In this document: one piece after another, positions 1-8,206 of the stretch
Layout: each line of letters opens with the position of its first letter
Numbering within the stretch: the stretch's first letter is position 1
DNA from: Rhodococcus sp. ARC_M5
GTDB lineage: Bacteria > Actinomycetota > Actinomycetes > Mycobacteriales > Mycobacteriaceae
Reading direction: 5' to 3'
Length of the DNA: 64,000 nucleotides
Assembly: GCF_022810405.1 (NCBI RefSeq)
Contig: NZ_JALGQE010000015.1
Span: forward strand, 34,133-98,132
Made by a program: the position numbers and the translations under genes
The notes under the pieces: generated by a model
What the model saw: only the letters and a program-made list of their open reading frames with translations
What the model was told of the DNA's origin: nothing
The model's database searches: none

Positions 1-81
1 GATCGCGACTTGCTGGATTTCTTTCCCACAGGTTGCCTCCATCATCGCCTGTCCGGGCGACGGCGTCTCGACAGCAGTCAA

Positions 82-124
82 CTACTATGCTCGATAGTAG
101 CTGAACTACTAAGCGTTATAGTAG
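82..124. promoter_or_regulatory. Operator cluster of CTACTA/TAGTAG inverted repeats
   Basis: CTACTAT (82-88) and ATAGTAG (94-100) form a perfect 7-bp inverted repeat. TAGTAG (95-100) pairs again with CTACTA (106-111), and that in turn with TAGTAG (119-124). TACTA-type arms are typical of BlaI/CopY repressor operators; that assignment is inference. The cluster lies upstream of the SHOCT gene. No BlaI/CopY gene is in the window, so the regulator may lie to the left. Confidence 0.5.
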
Positions 125-187
125 GAGCTGCGGGATGACCACACTCCGCAGGTCAGCAGGTGGCTGGTGCGAGAGTGAGGAGCAGCA

Positions 188-439
188 ATGATGAATATGG
201 GCACCATGAGTGGCGGATGGACGATGATGGCAGGAATGGCCGCGTTCTGGCTGGTCGTGATCGCTCTGTTGATCTGGGGTGCGGTTCGGCTGATGTCCGC
301 TCGCCCGCAATCGGGGGAGGACGCGCAGGAAATCCTCGATCGTAGATTCGCGGCCGGGGAGATAGATCGAGATTTCTATCGCGCAGCGGTCGCAGAATTG
401 GCGACCGCTGCGCTGCGCAAGCGTGCCGACACTCGGTAA
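188..439 (+). CDS. Small membrane protein with SHOCT domain
   Basis: 83 aa. A Met-rich N-terminus (MMNMGTMSGGWTMMAGM) leads into one membrane helix at about residues 17-37. The C-terminal half (about 46-72) has the SHOCT pattern, AQEILDRRFAAGEIDRDFY. SHOCT domains are short oligomerisation modules often found at the end of small membrane proteins near copper resistance genes. A GAGGAG ribosome site 5 nt before the ATG decides the start. Exact role unknown; the methionines and the position ahead of a copper ATPase suggest metal stress. Confidence 0.75.
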   Translation: MMNMGTMSGGWTMMAGMAAFWLVVIALLIWGAVRLMSARPQSGEDAQEILDRRFAAGEIDRDFYRAAVAELATAALRKRADTR

Positions 440-617
440 AGAGCAACTGCGGTGTGACGGGCAGGCATTTTCACCGCATGTGACCGAGTTTGCGGACTGG
501 ATATGTCGGTGCGCGCCGGCTGGCCGGTAGGGCAGGGCTCGCCCGGGGCCGGTGAGCGGCAACTGTCGGCGCGTTCGAAGGCGCACCGAAACGATCAGAT
601 CGAAAGTGGAACCGAAC

Positions 618-800
618 GTGAGTGATACACCCATCTACGACTTACTCAACGCTACATCGGCGTCGCCGCAGCCCCATGGTGAACGAGACAGTATCGCTCC
701 ACCGTCCGATCTGCGGCGTCAGCGATCGACCGAACGAGCAGTTCCGCGATCTTCGAGAGTCGACACGCGGGCTCGCCATGCGCGCCGTGACATGGCGTAA
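618..800 (+). CDS. Possible short ORF or remnant
   Basis: 60 codons from a GTG. Only the first dozen residues (VSDTPIYDLLNA) look like a natural protein start; the rest is Arg/Ser-rich and looks like non-coding translation. Possibly the 5' stub of a decayed gene. The remainder of 440-1085 shows no convincing gene on either strand. Confidence 0.2.
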   Translation: MSDTPIYDLLNATSASPQPHGERDSIAPPSDLRRQRSTERAVPRSSRVDTRARHARRDMA

Positions 801-1085
801 TTCGCCCTGCCCTGCCTCCAGTCGGTGAGAAGACTCGTAACGGAAATCGCAGCGAACGCCGATGATCCACGCGCGTGTGCAGGTACGCCCGTCGCTGTAA
901 GGCTCAGCTGTGCCGCGGATGCATGCGCCCCTTGACCGAATCGGTATCGACATCCATGCCCGTCCGTGAGCATGACAGCGACCGCGGGTGCACCTGGTGG
1001 CCAGCCGACTGGCGCTCACGCGTTGACAACACCCTGACGGTTCTTCCCAATGAGATCAGGAAGGGGTATGGTTCGACTTGATCGA

Positions 1086-1108
1086 CATATACCCCTATGG
1101 GGTATATG
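1086..1108. promoter_or_regulatory. CsoR/CstR-type operator
   Basis: CATATACCCC-TAT-GGGGTATATG is a perfect 23-bp inverted repeat just before the copper chaperone gene. TACCCC...GGGGTA palindromes are the usual binding sites of CsoR/CstR-family repressors. It likely overlaps the promoter core of the chaperone-ATPase pair. Confidence 0.75.
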
Positions 1109-1117
1109 TTGTCCGAG

Positions 1118-1399
1118 ATGTCGAAAGCTACGCATGATCATCACGCACTGTCAGTTACGCCGGTATCGATGTACGGCCACTGTGAGTCGTCGGTCCGCAA
1201 CGACGTCAACGCCGTGATCGGAATGGACACTGTCGCGTTATCGGCGGCGGCAGGGACATTCACGGTCACCAGTGCAGCCGCGCTCGTCCAGGCGCAGATC
1301 ATTGTCGCCCTCGACGCCGAATACACAGCCGAACCAGAACCCACGAGTTCATGGGATGAATGGATATCGAACTCGATGGATGAGAGGACTGCACGATGA
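1118..1399 (+). CDS. Degenerate heavy-metal-associated (CopZ-like) protein
   Basis: 93 aa from the ATG at 1118 (1106 also possible). The sequence follows the beta-alpha-beta-beta-alpha-beta HMA fold (GTFTVTSAAALVQAQI and flanks). The metal loop, normally MxCxxC, reads MYGHC: the first Cys is Tyr, leaving one Cys and a His. It overlaps the ATPase gene by ATGA, so the two are translationally coupled. Expected role is Cu(I) delivery to the ATPase, but loss of one ligand may alter binding. Confidence 0.65.
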   Translation: MSKATHDHHALSVTPVSMYGHCESSVRNDVNAVIGMDTVALSAAAGTFTVTSAAALVQAQIIVALDAEYTAEPEPTSSWDEWISNSMDERTAR

Positions 1400-3591
1400 A
1401 CGATCACACACACTCCGACGTCGACTCCGCGCGGACGGATCCGCCGAACAGACTGCAGCACAGCGGGCATGAAGAAGGACCCGAAATGCACACGGACGGG
1501 GCAGAGAAGGCGACTCCGCAGTCGGACCACGACACCGGCGGGCACAACGCAGAGCACGGCGGGCACACCGGTCACGGTGATCACGTCGGTATGTTTCGTC
1601 GCCTGTTCTGGGTCATGCTGGTCCTTGCCGTTCCGGTGATCGTTGCCTCGAACATGTTCGCGATGCTCCTCGGCTACTCATTGCCCGACGCAGCGTGGAT
1701 TGCCTGGGTCTCTCCGGTGTTCGGAACGGTGATGTACGCCTGGGGCGGGTCTCCGTTCCTCTCCGGAGCAGTCAGCGAAATCCGTTCCCGTGCACCGGGA
1801 ATGATGCTGCTCATCGCCCTCGCGATCACCGTCGCATTCATTGCGTCGATGGGAGCGAGCCTCGGCCTGCTCGATCATCAGCTCGACTTCTGGTGGGAAC
1901 TGGCCCTGCTGATCGTGATCATGCTGCTCGGGCACTGGATCGAGATGAGATCACTCGCCCAGACCACCTCCGCTCTGGACTCGTTGGCGGCGTTGCTCCC
2001 GGATGTCGCCGAACGCGTCGAGGGCGACGATGTGGTGCCGGTGCCCCCGTCCGAGCTGCAGCTCGGTGATGTCGTTGTCGTCCGCCCCGGCGGCCGCGTA
2101 CCGGCGGACGGCACCATCGTCTCCGGATCGGCGAGCATGGACGAATCGATGATCACCGGGGAATCACGCACCGTCCGCCGCAGCGACGGCGATCAAGTCG
2201 TCGCCGGCACTGTCGCCACCGACTCAGGTCTGCGCGTCCAGGTCACTGCAGTAGGGGAGGACACCGCCCTCGCCGGCATCGGCCGCTTGGTCGCCGACGC
2301 CCAGAACTCGACCTCGCGCGCTCAGCGCATCGCGGACACCGCCGCTGGCTGGCTGTTCTGGTTCGCTCTCGGTGCCGCGATCATCACCGCTGCGGTGTGG
2401 ACTCTGGTCGGGATGCCCGACGACGCCGTCATCCGCACCATCACCGTGTTGGTCATCGCCTGCCCGCACGCACTCGGACTCGCGATCCCGCTGGTGGTCT
2501 CCATCGCCACCGAACGTGCCGCCCGCGGCGGGGTTCTGGTCAAGGACCGGCTCGCACTCGAAACCATGCGCACGGTGGACACCGTGCTGTTCGACAAGAC
2601 CGGGACCCTCACCAAGGGTGAACCCACCGTCACCGCAGTCGAGGTGACCGGCGGGCGCACCGCCGACAACGTTCTCGCGCTGGCCGCTGCCGCAGAAGCA
2701 GATTCCGAACATCCACTCGCCCGTGCCATCGTCGAGGCCGCACGCGCGCGGAACCTGACGGTCCCGGCTGCAGCCGGCTTTCAGTCGTCCCCCGCCGTCG
2801 GGGTCGCAGCCGACGTCGACGGCGTCCGGATCCAGGTCGGCGGGCCGGCACTGCTCGAGCAGGAACACGGATCCGAACTCGCTGTCGCCGACCGGTGGCG
2901 CGGGGACGGGGCGATCATCCTGCACGTCCTCGCCGACGGGGCCGTGATCGGTGCCCTCGCGCTCGCCGATGAGATCCGGTCCGAGTCACGCACTGCGGTA
3001 GACGCGCTGCACGCGCGAGGAATCGCGGTCGTGATGATCACCGGTGATGCCGACGCCGTCGCGAAGTCCGTCGCCACCGAGCTCGGTGTGGACCGCTACT
3101 TCGCCGGGGTGAAACCGGAAGACAAGTCGCACAACGTCGCTGAACTCCAGAGCGAAGGCCGTACGGTGGCGATGGTCGGCGACGGAGTCAACGACGCCCC
3201 GGCTCTGGCGCAGGCCGATGTCGGTATCGCGATCGGGGCCGGCACCGACGTCGCAATCGCATCGGCCGGAGTGATCCTCGCCAGCGACGACCCGAGGTCG
3301 GTGTTGTCGGTGATCGAACTCTCGCGCGCCTCGTACCGAAAGATGAAGCAAAACCTCTGGTGGGCAGCGGGATACAACCTCATCTCGGTTCCGCTCGCGG
3401 CAGGAGTGCTCGCGCCGGTCGGGTTCGTGCTGCCGATGTCGATCGGCGCGATCCTGATGTCGCTGTCGACGATCATCGTCGCTGCGAACGCACAATTACT
3501 GCGTCGACTCGACCTCACACCCGACACCATCACCGGAGCGGTGAACGAGGGGAGTTCCAACCCTCCGTCGCAGCGCACACCGTCACTGTGA
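1396..3591 (+). CDS. copB: CopB-type copper/silver P1B ATPase
   Basis: 731 aa. It exports copper or silver across the membrane using ATP. The N-terminus is a His-rich tail (about 1-65, repeated HxH, GGHTGHGDH) instead of an HMA domain. The ion motif is CPH at residues 356-358, diagnostic of the CopB subclass. The phosphorylation motif DKTGT starts at Asp400; TGES, SEHPLA and GDGVNDAPAL are intact, so the enzyme looks functional. Membrane helices flank the motifs, with two near the C-terminus. It follows the HMA gene in an operon behind the operator at 1086-1108. Confidence 0.95.
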   Translation: MNDHTHSDVDSARTDPPNRLQHSGHEEGPEMHTDGAEKATPQSDHDTGGHNAEHGGHTGHGDHVGMFRRLFWVMLVLAVPVIVASNMFAMLLGYSLPDAAWIAWVSPVFGTVMYAWGGSPFLSGAVSEIRSRAPGMMLLIALAITVAFIASMGASLGLLDHQLDFWWELALLIVIMLLGHWIEMRSLAQTTSALDSLAALLPDVAERVEGDDVVPVPPSELQLGDVVVVRPGGRVPADGTIVSGSASMDESMITGESRTVRRSDGDQVVAGTVATDSGLRVQVTAVGEDTALAGIGRLVADAQNSTSRAQRIADTAAGWLFWFALGAAIITAAVWTLVGMPDDAVIRTITVLVIACPHALGLAIPLVVSIATERAARGGVLVKDRLALETMRTVDTVLFDKTGTLTKGEPTVTAVEVTGGRTADNVLALAAAAEADSEHPLARAIVEAARARNLTVPAAAGFQSSPAVGVAADVDGVRIQVGGPALLEQEHGSELAVADRWRGDGAIILHVLADGAVIGALALADEIRSESRTAVDALHARGIAVVMITGDADAVAKSVATELGVDRYFAGVKPEDKSHNVAELQSEGRTVAMVGDGVNDAPALAQADVGIAIGAGTDVAIASAGVILASDDPRSVLSVIELSRASYRKMKQNLWWAAGYNLISVPLAAGVLAPVGFVLPMSIGAILMSLSTIIVAANAQLLRRLDLTPDTITGAVNEGSSNPPSQRTPSL

Positions 3592-3638
3592 GAGCTGATC
3601 TCGTACCGGGAACGCAGCCCTGACAATTGTGGAACGTT

Positions 3639-3677
3639 GATGGCCGCACCTTCTCCGCCGGAGAGGATGCGGCCATC
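3639..3677. terminator. Hairpin between convergent genes
   Basis: GATGGCCGCA (3639-3648) pairs perfectly with TGCGGCCATC (3668-3677), with a smaller TCTCC/GGAGA stem inside. It sits between the converging ATPase and DUF305 genes and can serve both directions, although no T-tract follows. Confidence 0.6.
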
Positions 3678-3697
3678 GTTGTCTATAGCGGGCCGGG

Positions 3698-4342
3698 TCA
3701 GCCGAGCAGCCGCTGCATGGTGTCGATTTCCTGCTGCTGGGTGGCGACGATGGTGCGGGCCATCTCCAGGGCGTCAGGATTGGAACCGTCTGCGATTTCG
3801 GTGTTGGCCATCTCGATGGCGCCGGTGTGGTGGGCGATCATCATCGTCAACCACTGGCGGTCGAATTCCGGTCCCGACGCTGCCATCAACGCGTCCATGT
3901 CCTGAGCGGTCATCATGCCGCTGCCGGAGTTGTGGTCCATCCCGCCCATGTCACCCATGTCACCCATGTCACCCCTGTCCATGTCGGGCATGGGCTGGCC
4001 CCACTCGGTGAGCCAGGTGGTCATCTGGTCCATCTCGGGCTGTTGCGCGGCGGCGATCGCCGATGCCAGCGACAGCACCTCCGGGTTGTCGGTGCGGCCG
4101 TTCGCCATGTCGGCCATCTCGACTGCTTGGGCGTGATGCGGGTACATCATCTGCGCGAACATCACGTCGGCATCGTTGAACTCTGCGGACGCGCTTGCTT
4201 GGGCCGAGGACATCGGTGCCGAGGACATCGATCCCATCGCATGGCCGTCCATCGACGAATCGGCCGCGTTGTCGCTACAGCCGACGACGAGGAACGCGCT
4301 CGCGGCGGCAGCAGCGATCGAGGCAATGACTTTGGTACGCAT
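3698..4342 (-). CDS. DUF305 lipoprotein, copper-linked
   Basis: 214 aa. Signal peptide with lipobox (VVGCS, Cys about 22), so surface-anchored. Two DUF305 halves follow, each with the family's His pair motif: MMYPHHAQAVEMA and MMIAHHTGAIEMA. A Met/Asp/Gly-rich linker (GDMGDMGDMGGMDH) joins them. DUF305 proteins are periplasmic or surface metal-binding proteins common in copper islands; the His and Met clusters support this. AAGGAG lies 7 nt before the ATG. It converges on the ATPase gene. Confidence 0.88.
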   Translation of the reverse strand: MRTKVIASIAAAAASAFLVVGCSDNAADSSMDGHAMGSMSSAPMSSAQASASAEFNDADVMFAQMMYPHHAQAVEMADMANGRTDNPEVLSLASAIAAAQQPEMDQMTTWLTEWGQPMPDMDRGDMGDMGDMGGMDHNSGSGMMTAQDMDALMAASGPEFDRQWLTMMIAHHTGAIEMANTEIADGSNPDALEMARTIVATQQQEIDTMQRLLG

Positions 4343-4427
4343 GAGGAAACTCCTTGCAAGAGTGGGTAGTGCAGAGAATTGGATGTCGTTCGATCCGCCG
4401 ACAGACACGCGTCTGCCGGGCTCCCTG

Positions 4428-4850
4428 TCACACTCGCAAGGTCACCGATCTGTCCAACTCCCATAACGTCCACGGCGGCGCACGCTCAAGCGTGGAGTCG
4501 GCCCGTCCAATGATCCGGTTCACCGATGTCGGCGCCAGGTCGAGGGCTGCGCTCATCGCCGGGACCGTCAGCGCGGGCCACGACACCGTCGTGCCGACGC
4601 AGGGATGCATCATCTGGTGCCCCGACGGGCAGTCATGTTCCCCGGTCATCACCGGAACCGTGGCGTCCGTGTGGGACGGTGCTGCGAACGAGGCATGGCC
4701 GCCGCTCATCGATGTGGACATCGAGCCGGTCACGGGCATCGACATCGGTGTCACCGAATGCATCAACAGGACACCGAACACCGTCAGTGCAATCAGTAAA
4801 GCTGCCGTCGGAGCTGTGCCCCGTCGACCGTGCCGATTCACTGAGTGCAT
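4428..4850 (-). CDS. DUF6153-like small membrane protein
   Basis: 140 aa. One N-terminal helix (about 15-33) is followed by a Met/Ser/Gly/His-rich stretch and a GEHDCPSGHQMMHPC motif that could bind metal. This Cys/His/Met arrangement after a membrane anchor resembles DUF6153 proteins of copper loci. A CsoR/CstR-type operator lies 22 bp upstream of the ATG. Role in copper handling is inferred from motif and context. Confidence 0.7.
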   Translation of the reverse strand: MHSVNRHGRRGTAPTAALLIALTVFGVLLMHSVTPMSMPVTGSMSTSMSGGHASFAAPSHTDATVPVMTGEHDCPSGHQMMHPCVGTTVSWPALTVPAMSAALDLAPTSVNRIIGRADSTLERAPPWTLWELDRSVTLRV

Positions 4851-4871
4851 GCGGCCGATGATACCAACATA

Positions 4872-4886
4872 TACCCCCTGGGGGTA
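4872..4886. promoter_or_regulatory. CsoR/CstR-type operator
   Basis: TACCCCC-T-GGGGGTA is a perfect palindrome upstream of the DUF6153-like gene (minus strand). Same class as the site at 1086-1108. Confidence 0.7.
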
Positions 4887-4923
4887 CGCCTGTCTCGTCG
4901 CGTTCGGTCGTCGAAGCATTTCG

Positions 4924-6285
4924 TCATGTCTTCGAGGTGTCGAGTCCGAGATCTGTTGCGCGGTTGTAGTCGTCGTCGATGAGCACCACGCTGCGATGTT
5001 CCCGGTCGAGTAGTGAGGCCGCGATCGAGGCGCGATAGCCGGAGGCGCAGTGCACCCACACTTTGCCGTCGGGAACTTCTGCGAGTCGGTGCGGCAGTTC
5101 GTGGAGGGGAATGTTGATCGCACCGGGGATGTGGCCGTCCGCGTATTCGGACTGTTGACGGGTGTCGAGCACTGCAATGTCCGAGTCCTCTGCGGCGAGT
5201 CCGGCGAAGTCGGACACTTCGTAGGACCGTACGCGCCCGTCGCTGGCGAGCGAATGAATCTCTCCGACAGCGGAGCCGGAGGGGTGGTCGATGCCGATAC
5301 GTGCCAACTCCCTTGTGGCCTCGTCGATTTGATCGGATGTGTCGCCGATCAAGGTCAGCGGCGCACCCCACTGGTAGAGCCAGCCGAGGTAGGTGACGAA
5401 TGTCGTCGACAGCTCGAAGCCGAGGGAACCGTCGAGATGTCCGGCAGCGAAGGCGGTGCGTGCGCGGAGGTCGACGACCCATTGTCCGTCGTCGATGCGG
5501 CGGCGTAGTTCGTCGGGGTCGACGGGTTCTGGGGTGGACAGGTCGATCGGTGCGGGGCCTTCGGTGTTGATGACGCCCATGTGGGCGTAGTACGCGGGGT
5601 AGGCCGACAGTCCTGCGATCAACTCGTCGACGTAGGTTTGTTCGTCCTGGGTCAGCGCGGGATTGGACTGTTGCTGTTCACCGATGGTCGACGAGTCGCC
5701 GCTGGTGGGGGTCGCGGAGCAGAAGCTACCGAATCCGTGGGTGGGGTAGACCTCGACGTCGGCGGGGAGTTCGGCGGCGATTCGACGGACCGAGTGGAAC
5801 TGGGCATGGGTGAGCTCGTCGGTGTGTTCGGAGCCGAGTAGGTCGGTGCGGCCGGTGGATCCGTAGAGCATCGAGCCGCCGGTGAAGATCGCGATCGGTT
5901 CGTCTCCGAGTTGCAGTACGTAGCTGACGTGATGATGTGTATGGCCCGGGGTGTGCATGACCTGAAACGTCGCCGATCCCGCGTCGACGACATCGCCGTC
6001 CCCCACTGCCCGTCGCTCGAATTCGACCGGGTCACCCTCGGGCACAACGTATTCGGCTCCGGTGGCGCGTGCGAGTTCGAGTCCGCCGGTGACGTAGTCG
6101 TTGTGGATGTGGGTTTCGAGTACGTGGGTGATGGTGGCGTTCTTCTCCGTGGCCAGTGCCAGGACGCGGTCGATGTCACGTTGGGGATCGATCACGACGG
6201 CGATGCCGTCGTGGCTGATCAGGTAGCTGCGGTCGCCGAGGCTCGACGTTTCGATGATGGCGATGTCTGGATCGGTGGTGCTCAC
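4924..6285 (-). CDS. cstB: CstB-like persulfide dioxygenase/rhodanese fusion
   Basis: 453 aa. The N-terminal metallo-beta-lactamase domain (about 1-240) has THIHNDYVTGG (H59, H61, D63) and HTPGHTHHH, the non-heme iron ligands of persulfide dioxygenases. A rhodanese-like domain without catalytic Cys follows (about 262-345). The C-terminal rhodanese (about 365-453) has the active loop CASGYRAS with Cys413. MBL, pseudo-rhodanese, active rhodanese is the CstB order; the enzyme oxidises low-molecular-weight persulfides to thiosulfate. GTG start with AGGAG 6 nt upstream. It lies 57 bp after the CstR-like gene. Confidence 0.88.
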   Translation of the reverse strand: MSTTDPDIAIIETSSLGDRSYLISHDGIAVVIDPQRDIDRVLALATEKNATITHVLETHIHNDYVTGGLELARATGAEYVVPEGDPVEFERRAVGDGDVVDAGSATFQVMHTPGHTHHHVSYVLQLGDEPIAIFTGGSMLYGSTGRTDLLGSEHTDELTHAQFHSVRRIAAELPADVEVYPTHGFGSFCSATPTSGDSSTIGEQQQSNPALTQDEQTYVDELIAGLSAYPAYYAHMGVINTEGPAPIDLSTPEPVDPDELRRRIDDGQWVVDLRARTAFAAGHLDGSLGFELSTTFVTYLGWLYQWGAPLTLIGDTSDQIDEATRELARIGIDHPSGSAVGEIHSLASDGRVRSYEVSDFAGLAAEDSDIAVLDTRQQSEYADGHIPGAINIPLHELPHRLAEVPDGKVWVHCASGYRASIAASLLDREHRSVVLIDDDYNRATDLGLDTSKT

Positions 6286-6342
6286 GGGGTACTCCTACGG
6301 TGTAATCGGGTCGGCCTCGTTTCTGACGTGAAACGTCCTCGT

Positions 6343-6654
<312 letters not shown>

Positions 6655-6655
6655 T

Positions 6656-6669
6656 TACCCCCGGGGGCA
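6656..6669. promoter_or_regulatory. CstR-type operator upstream of cstR
   Basis: TACCCCCGGGGGCA, a near-perfect palindrome in the gap between the cstR-like and TauE genes. Suggests autoregulation. Confidence 0.65.
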
Positions 6670-6691
6670 TCGGTTCGGTGTGTGCAGTCGG

Positions 6692-7465
6692 TCATGAAAG
6701 AACGAGGGTGTCGACAAGTACATAGCCCGCGACGGCGAACACCAGGTAGGCGAACCACGTGCGCAGCTTGTCGGTGTCGATGCGTGTGCTCAGTTTTCCG
6801 GCGACCAGCGAGCCTGCGATCGCCGCACCGGCGAACGCGGCTGTCAGTGGCCAGTTCCCGCCGAGCCCGTCGGCCTGAGCGATCAGTCCGGCGGCGGAGT
6901 TGGCGACGATGACCACCAGCGACGTTCCGACAGCGACACTCATCTCGATTCCCAGCAACAGCACCAGAGCGGGGATGATCAGAAATCCTCCGCCGACGCC
7001 GAACAGTCCGGTGAGGACACCGACCCCGAACCCGGTCGGTATGGACCGTGGTGCGCATCGCCGCCAATCGATCCCGGAACTTCCTGTCTTGCAAGCGGTT
7101 CCGACATCGTCGGTGCTGCGCAGCATCCGCGCCCCGGCGATGATCATGACGATCGCGAAGCCGATCATCACTGCGGCCTCGGGCAGATGCCTGCCCAGGA
7201 CGCTGCCGACCAGCGTGCCGACGATACCGGTGGCCGCGAAGATCGCCGCCAGTCGCCATTCGACGAGCTTCGCCCGCACCTTGGGGATGGCCCCGGTCGC
7301 CGAGGCGACACCGATCACCAGCAACGATGTCGGTATCGCCTCCGACAGGTCCATTCCCAGGGCGTAGACGAGAACCGGGACGGCGACGATCGACCCACCG
7401 CCGCCGAGGAGACCGAGCAGGATGCCGACGGCGACGCCGAGGACCAGGGCCAGCGTCAGGGTCAT
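6692..7465 (-). CDS. TauE/SafE-family sulfite/organosulfur exporter
   Basis: 257 aa, about eight membrane helices. Two repeats share the family's GLLGGGGSIVAVPVLV and GLFGVGGGFLIIPALV motifs, one per half. TauE proteins accompany CstR, CstB and rhodanese genes and are thought to export sulfite or thiosulfate. The ATG overlaps the stop of the DUF302 gene (TGATG), so the start is fixed and the two are co-translated. Confidence 0.88.
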   Translation of the reverse strand: MTLTLALVLGVAVGILLGLLGGGGSIVAVPVLVYALGMDLSEAIPTSLLVIGVASATGAIPKVRAKLVEWRLAAIFAATGIVGTLVGSVLGRHLPEAAVMIGFAIVMIIAGARMLRSTDDVGTACKTGSSGIDWRRCAPRSIPTGFGVGVLTGLFGVGGGFLIIPALVLLLGIEMSVAVGTSLVVIVANSAAGLIAQADGLGGNWPLTAAFAGAAIAGSLVAGKLSTRIDTDKLRTWFAYLVFAVAGYVLVDTLVLS

Positions 7466-7884
7466 CAGCTGTGTGCTGTGTCCTGGCCACCGAGTGCGTC
7501 GATGGCGGCCTGGAGCTTGGTGGTGGCCTCCGCCGCGACGTCGGAGAGTGCTGGTTCGCCTGTCGCTTGTACCATGATGTCGGGGTTCATGGCTTCGACG
7601 ATGATCGATCCGGGTGCGCTCGTGTCGGCGCGGACGACGACATTGCACGGCAGCAGCAACCCGATCTGGCGCATGACTCCGACGGCGCGGTGCGCGAGGG
7701 TGGGATTGCAGGCACCGAGGATCAGATACTGCTCCATGTCCTCGTCGAGTTTGGCCTTCAACGTGGCCTGCATGTCGATTTCGGTGAGAACACCGAATCC
7801 CTGATCTGCGAGGGAGGCTTTGACGGCGTCGACTGCGGTGTCGAAGTCGGTGTCGGTCAGAGTGGTCGAGAGTGCGATGTTCAT
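7465..7884 (-). CDS. DUF302 protein
   Basis: 139 aa. Typical DUF302 features: a central LGACNPTLAHRAV motif and LLLPCNVVVR. The family is widespread in sulfur and heavy-metal loci, but its biochemical role is not established. AAAGGAA precedes the ATG. It is the third gene of a minus-strand run with the YgaP-like and TauE genes. Confidence 0.82.
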   Translation of the reverse strand: MNIALSTTLTDTDFDTAVDAVKASLADQGFGVLTEIDMQATLKAKLDEDMEQYLILGACNPTLAHRAVGVMRQIGLLLPCNVVVRADTSAPGSIIVEAMNPDIMVQATGEPALSDVAAEATTKLQAAIDALGGQDTAHS

Positions 7885-7926
7885 AAGGGAAGTTCCTTTC
7901 GGTCGTCGAACTGCGGTGATCTGGGC

Positions 7927-8178
7927 CTACCCGATTCGGGGCTGGCGAATACTCGGCACGCCCACCCTGGTGAGAAGCGCGCTGGCCGGGCACCAGCCGA
8001 CCGCTGCGTAAAGGGCGAGGTTCGCGGCAGCGAACGCGCTGAGCAGTCGCCACTGCGGTGCGTGGAGTTCGCCGAGGGCCAGGCCGGTGGCGGTGACGCC
8101 GGCGGCGAGGGCGGGGACGATACGTTCGATCGGCCAGCCCGCGAACGCGGACGAGCGAGTGGTGTTCGGATCGATCAT
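7927..8178 (-). CDS. DUF2892/YgaP-type membrane protein
   Basis: 83 aa. Two membrane helices; the second ends in LYAAVGWCPASALLTRVG, the GxCP signature of the inner-membrane part of YgaP rhodaneses (DUF2892). In persulfide loci these small proteins sit beside rhodanese and TauE genes. CGGAG lies upstream of the ATG. Confidence 0.8.
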   Translation of the reverse strand: MIDPNTTRSSAFAGWPIERIVPALAAGVTATGLALGELHAPQWRLLSAFAAANLALYAAVGWCPASALLTRVGVPSIRQPRIG

Positions 8179-8206
8179 GATTGCTCCGTTCGGGTTGTAA
8201 GGGTGG

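Noticed and set aside
116..634. 172-codon minus-strand open frame over the SHOCT gene
   Set aside because: Overlaps a gene with a clear ribosome site and domain; composition is that of a shadow frame.
2224..2925. 233-codon minus-strand frame
   Set aside because: Antisense shadow of the CopB ATPase catalytic region.
3945..3980. Short direct repeats considered as CRISPR
   Set aside because: 9-bp units with no spacers, coding in frame within the DUF305 gene. No CRISPR array, rRNA or tRNA gene was recognised elsewhere in the window.
7466..8053. Upstream extension of the TauE frame to 453 codons
   Set aside because: The extension crosses the DUF302 gene in another frame and is Arg/His-rich; the family start MTLTLALVLG lies at 7465.
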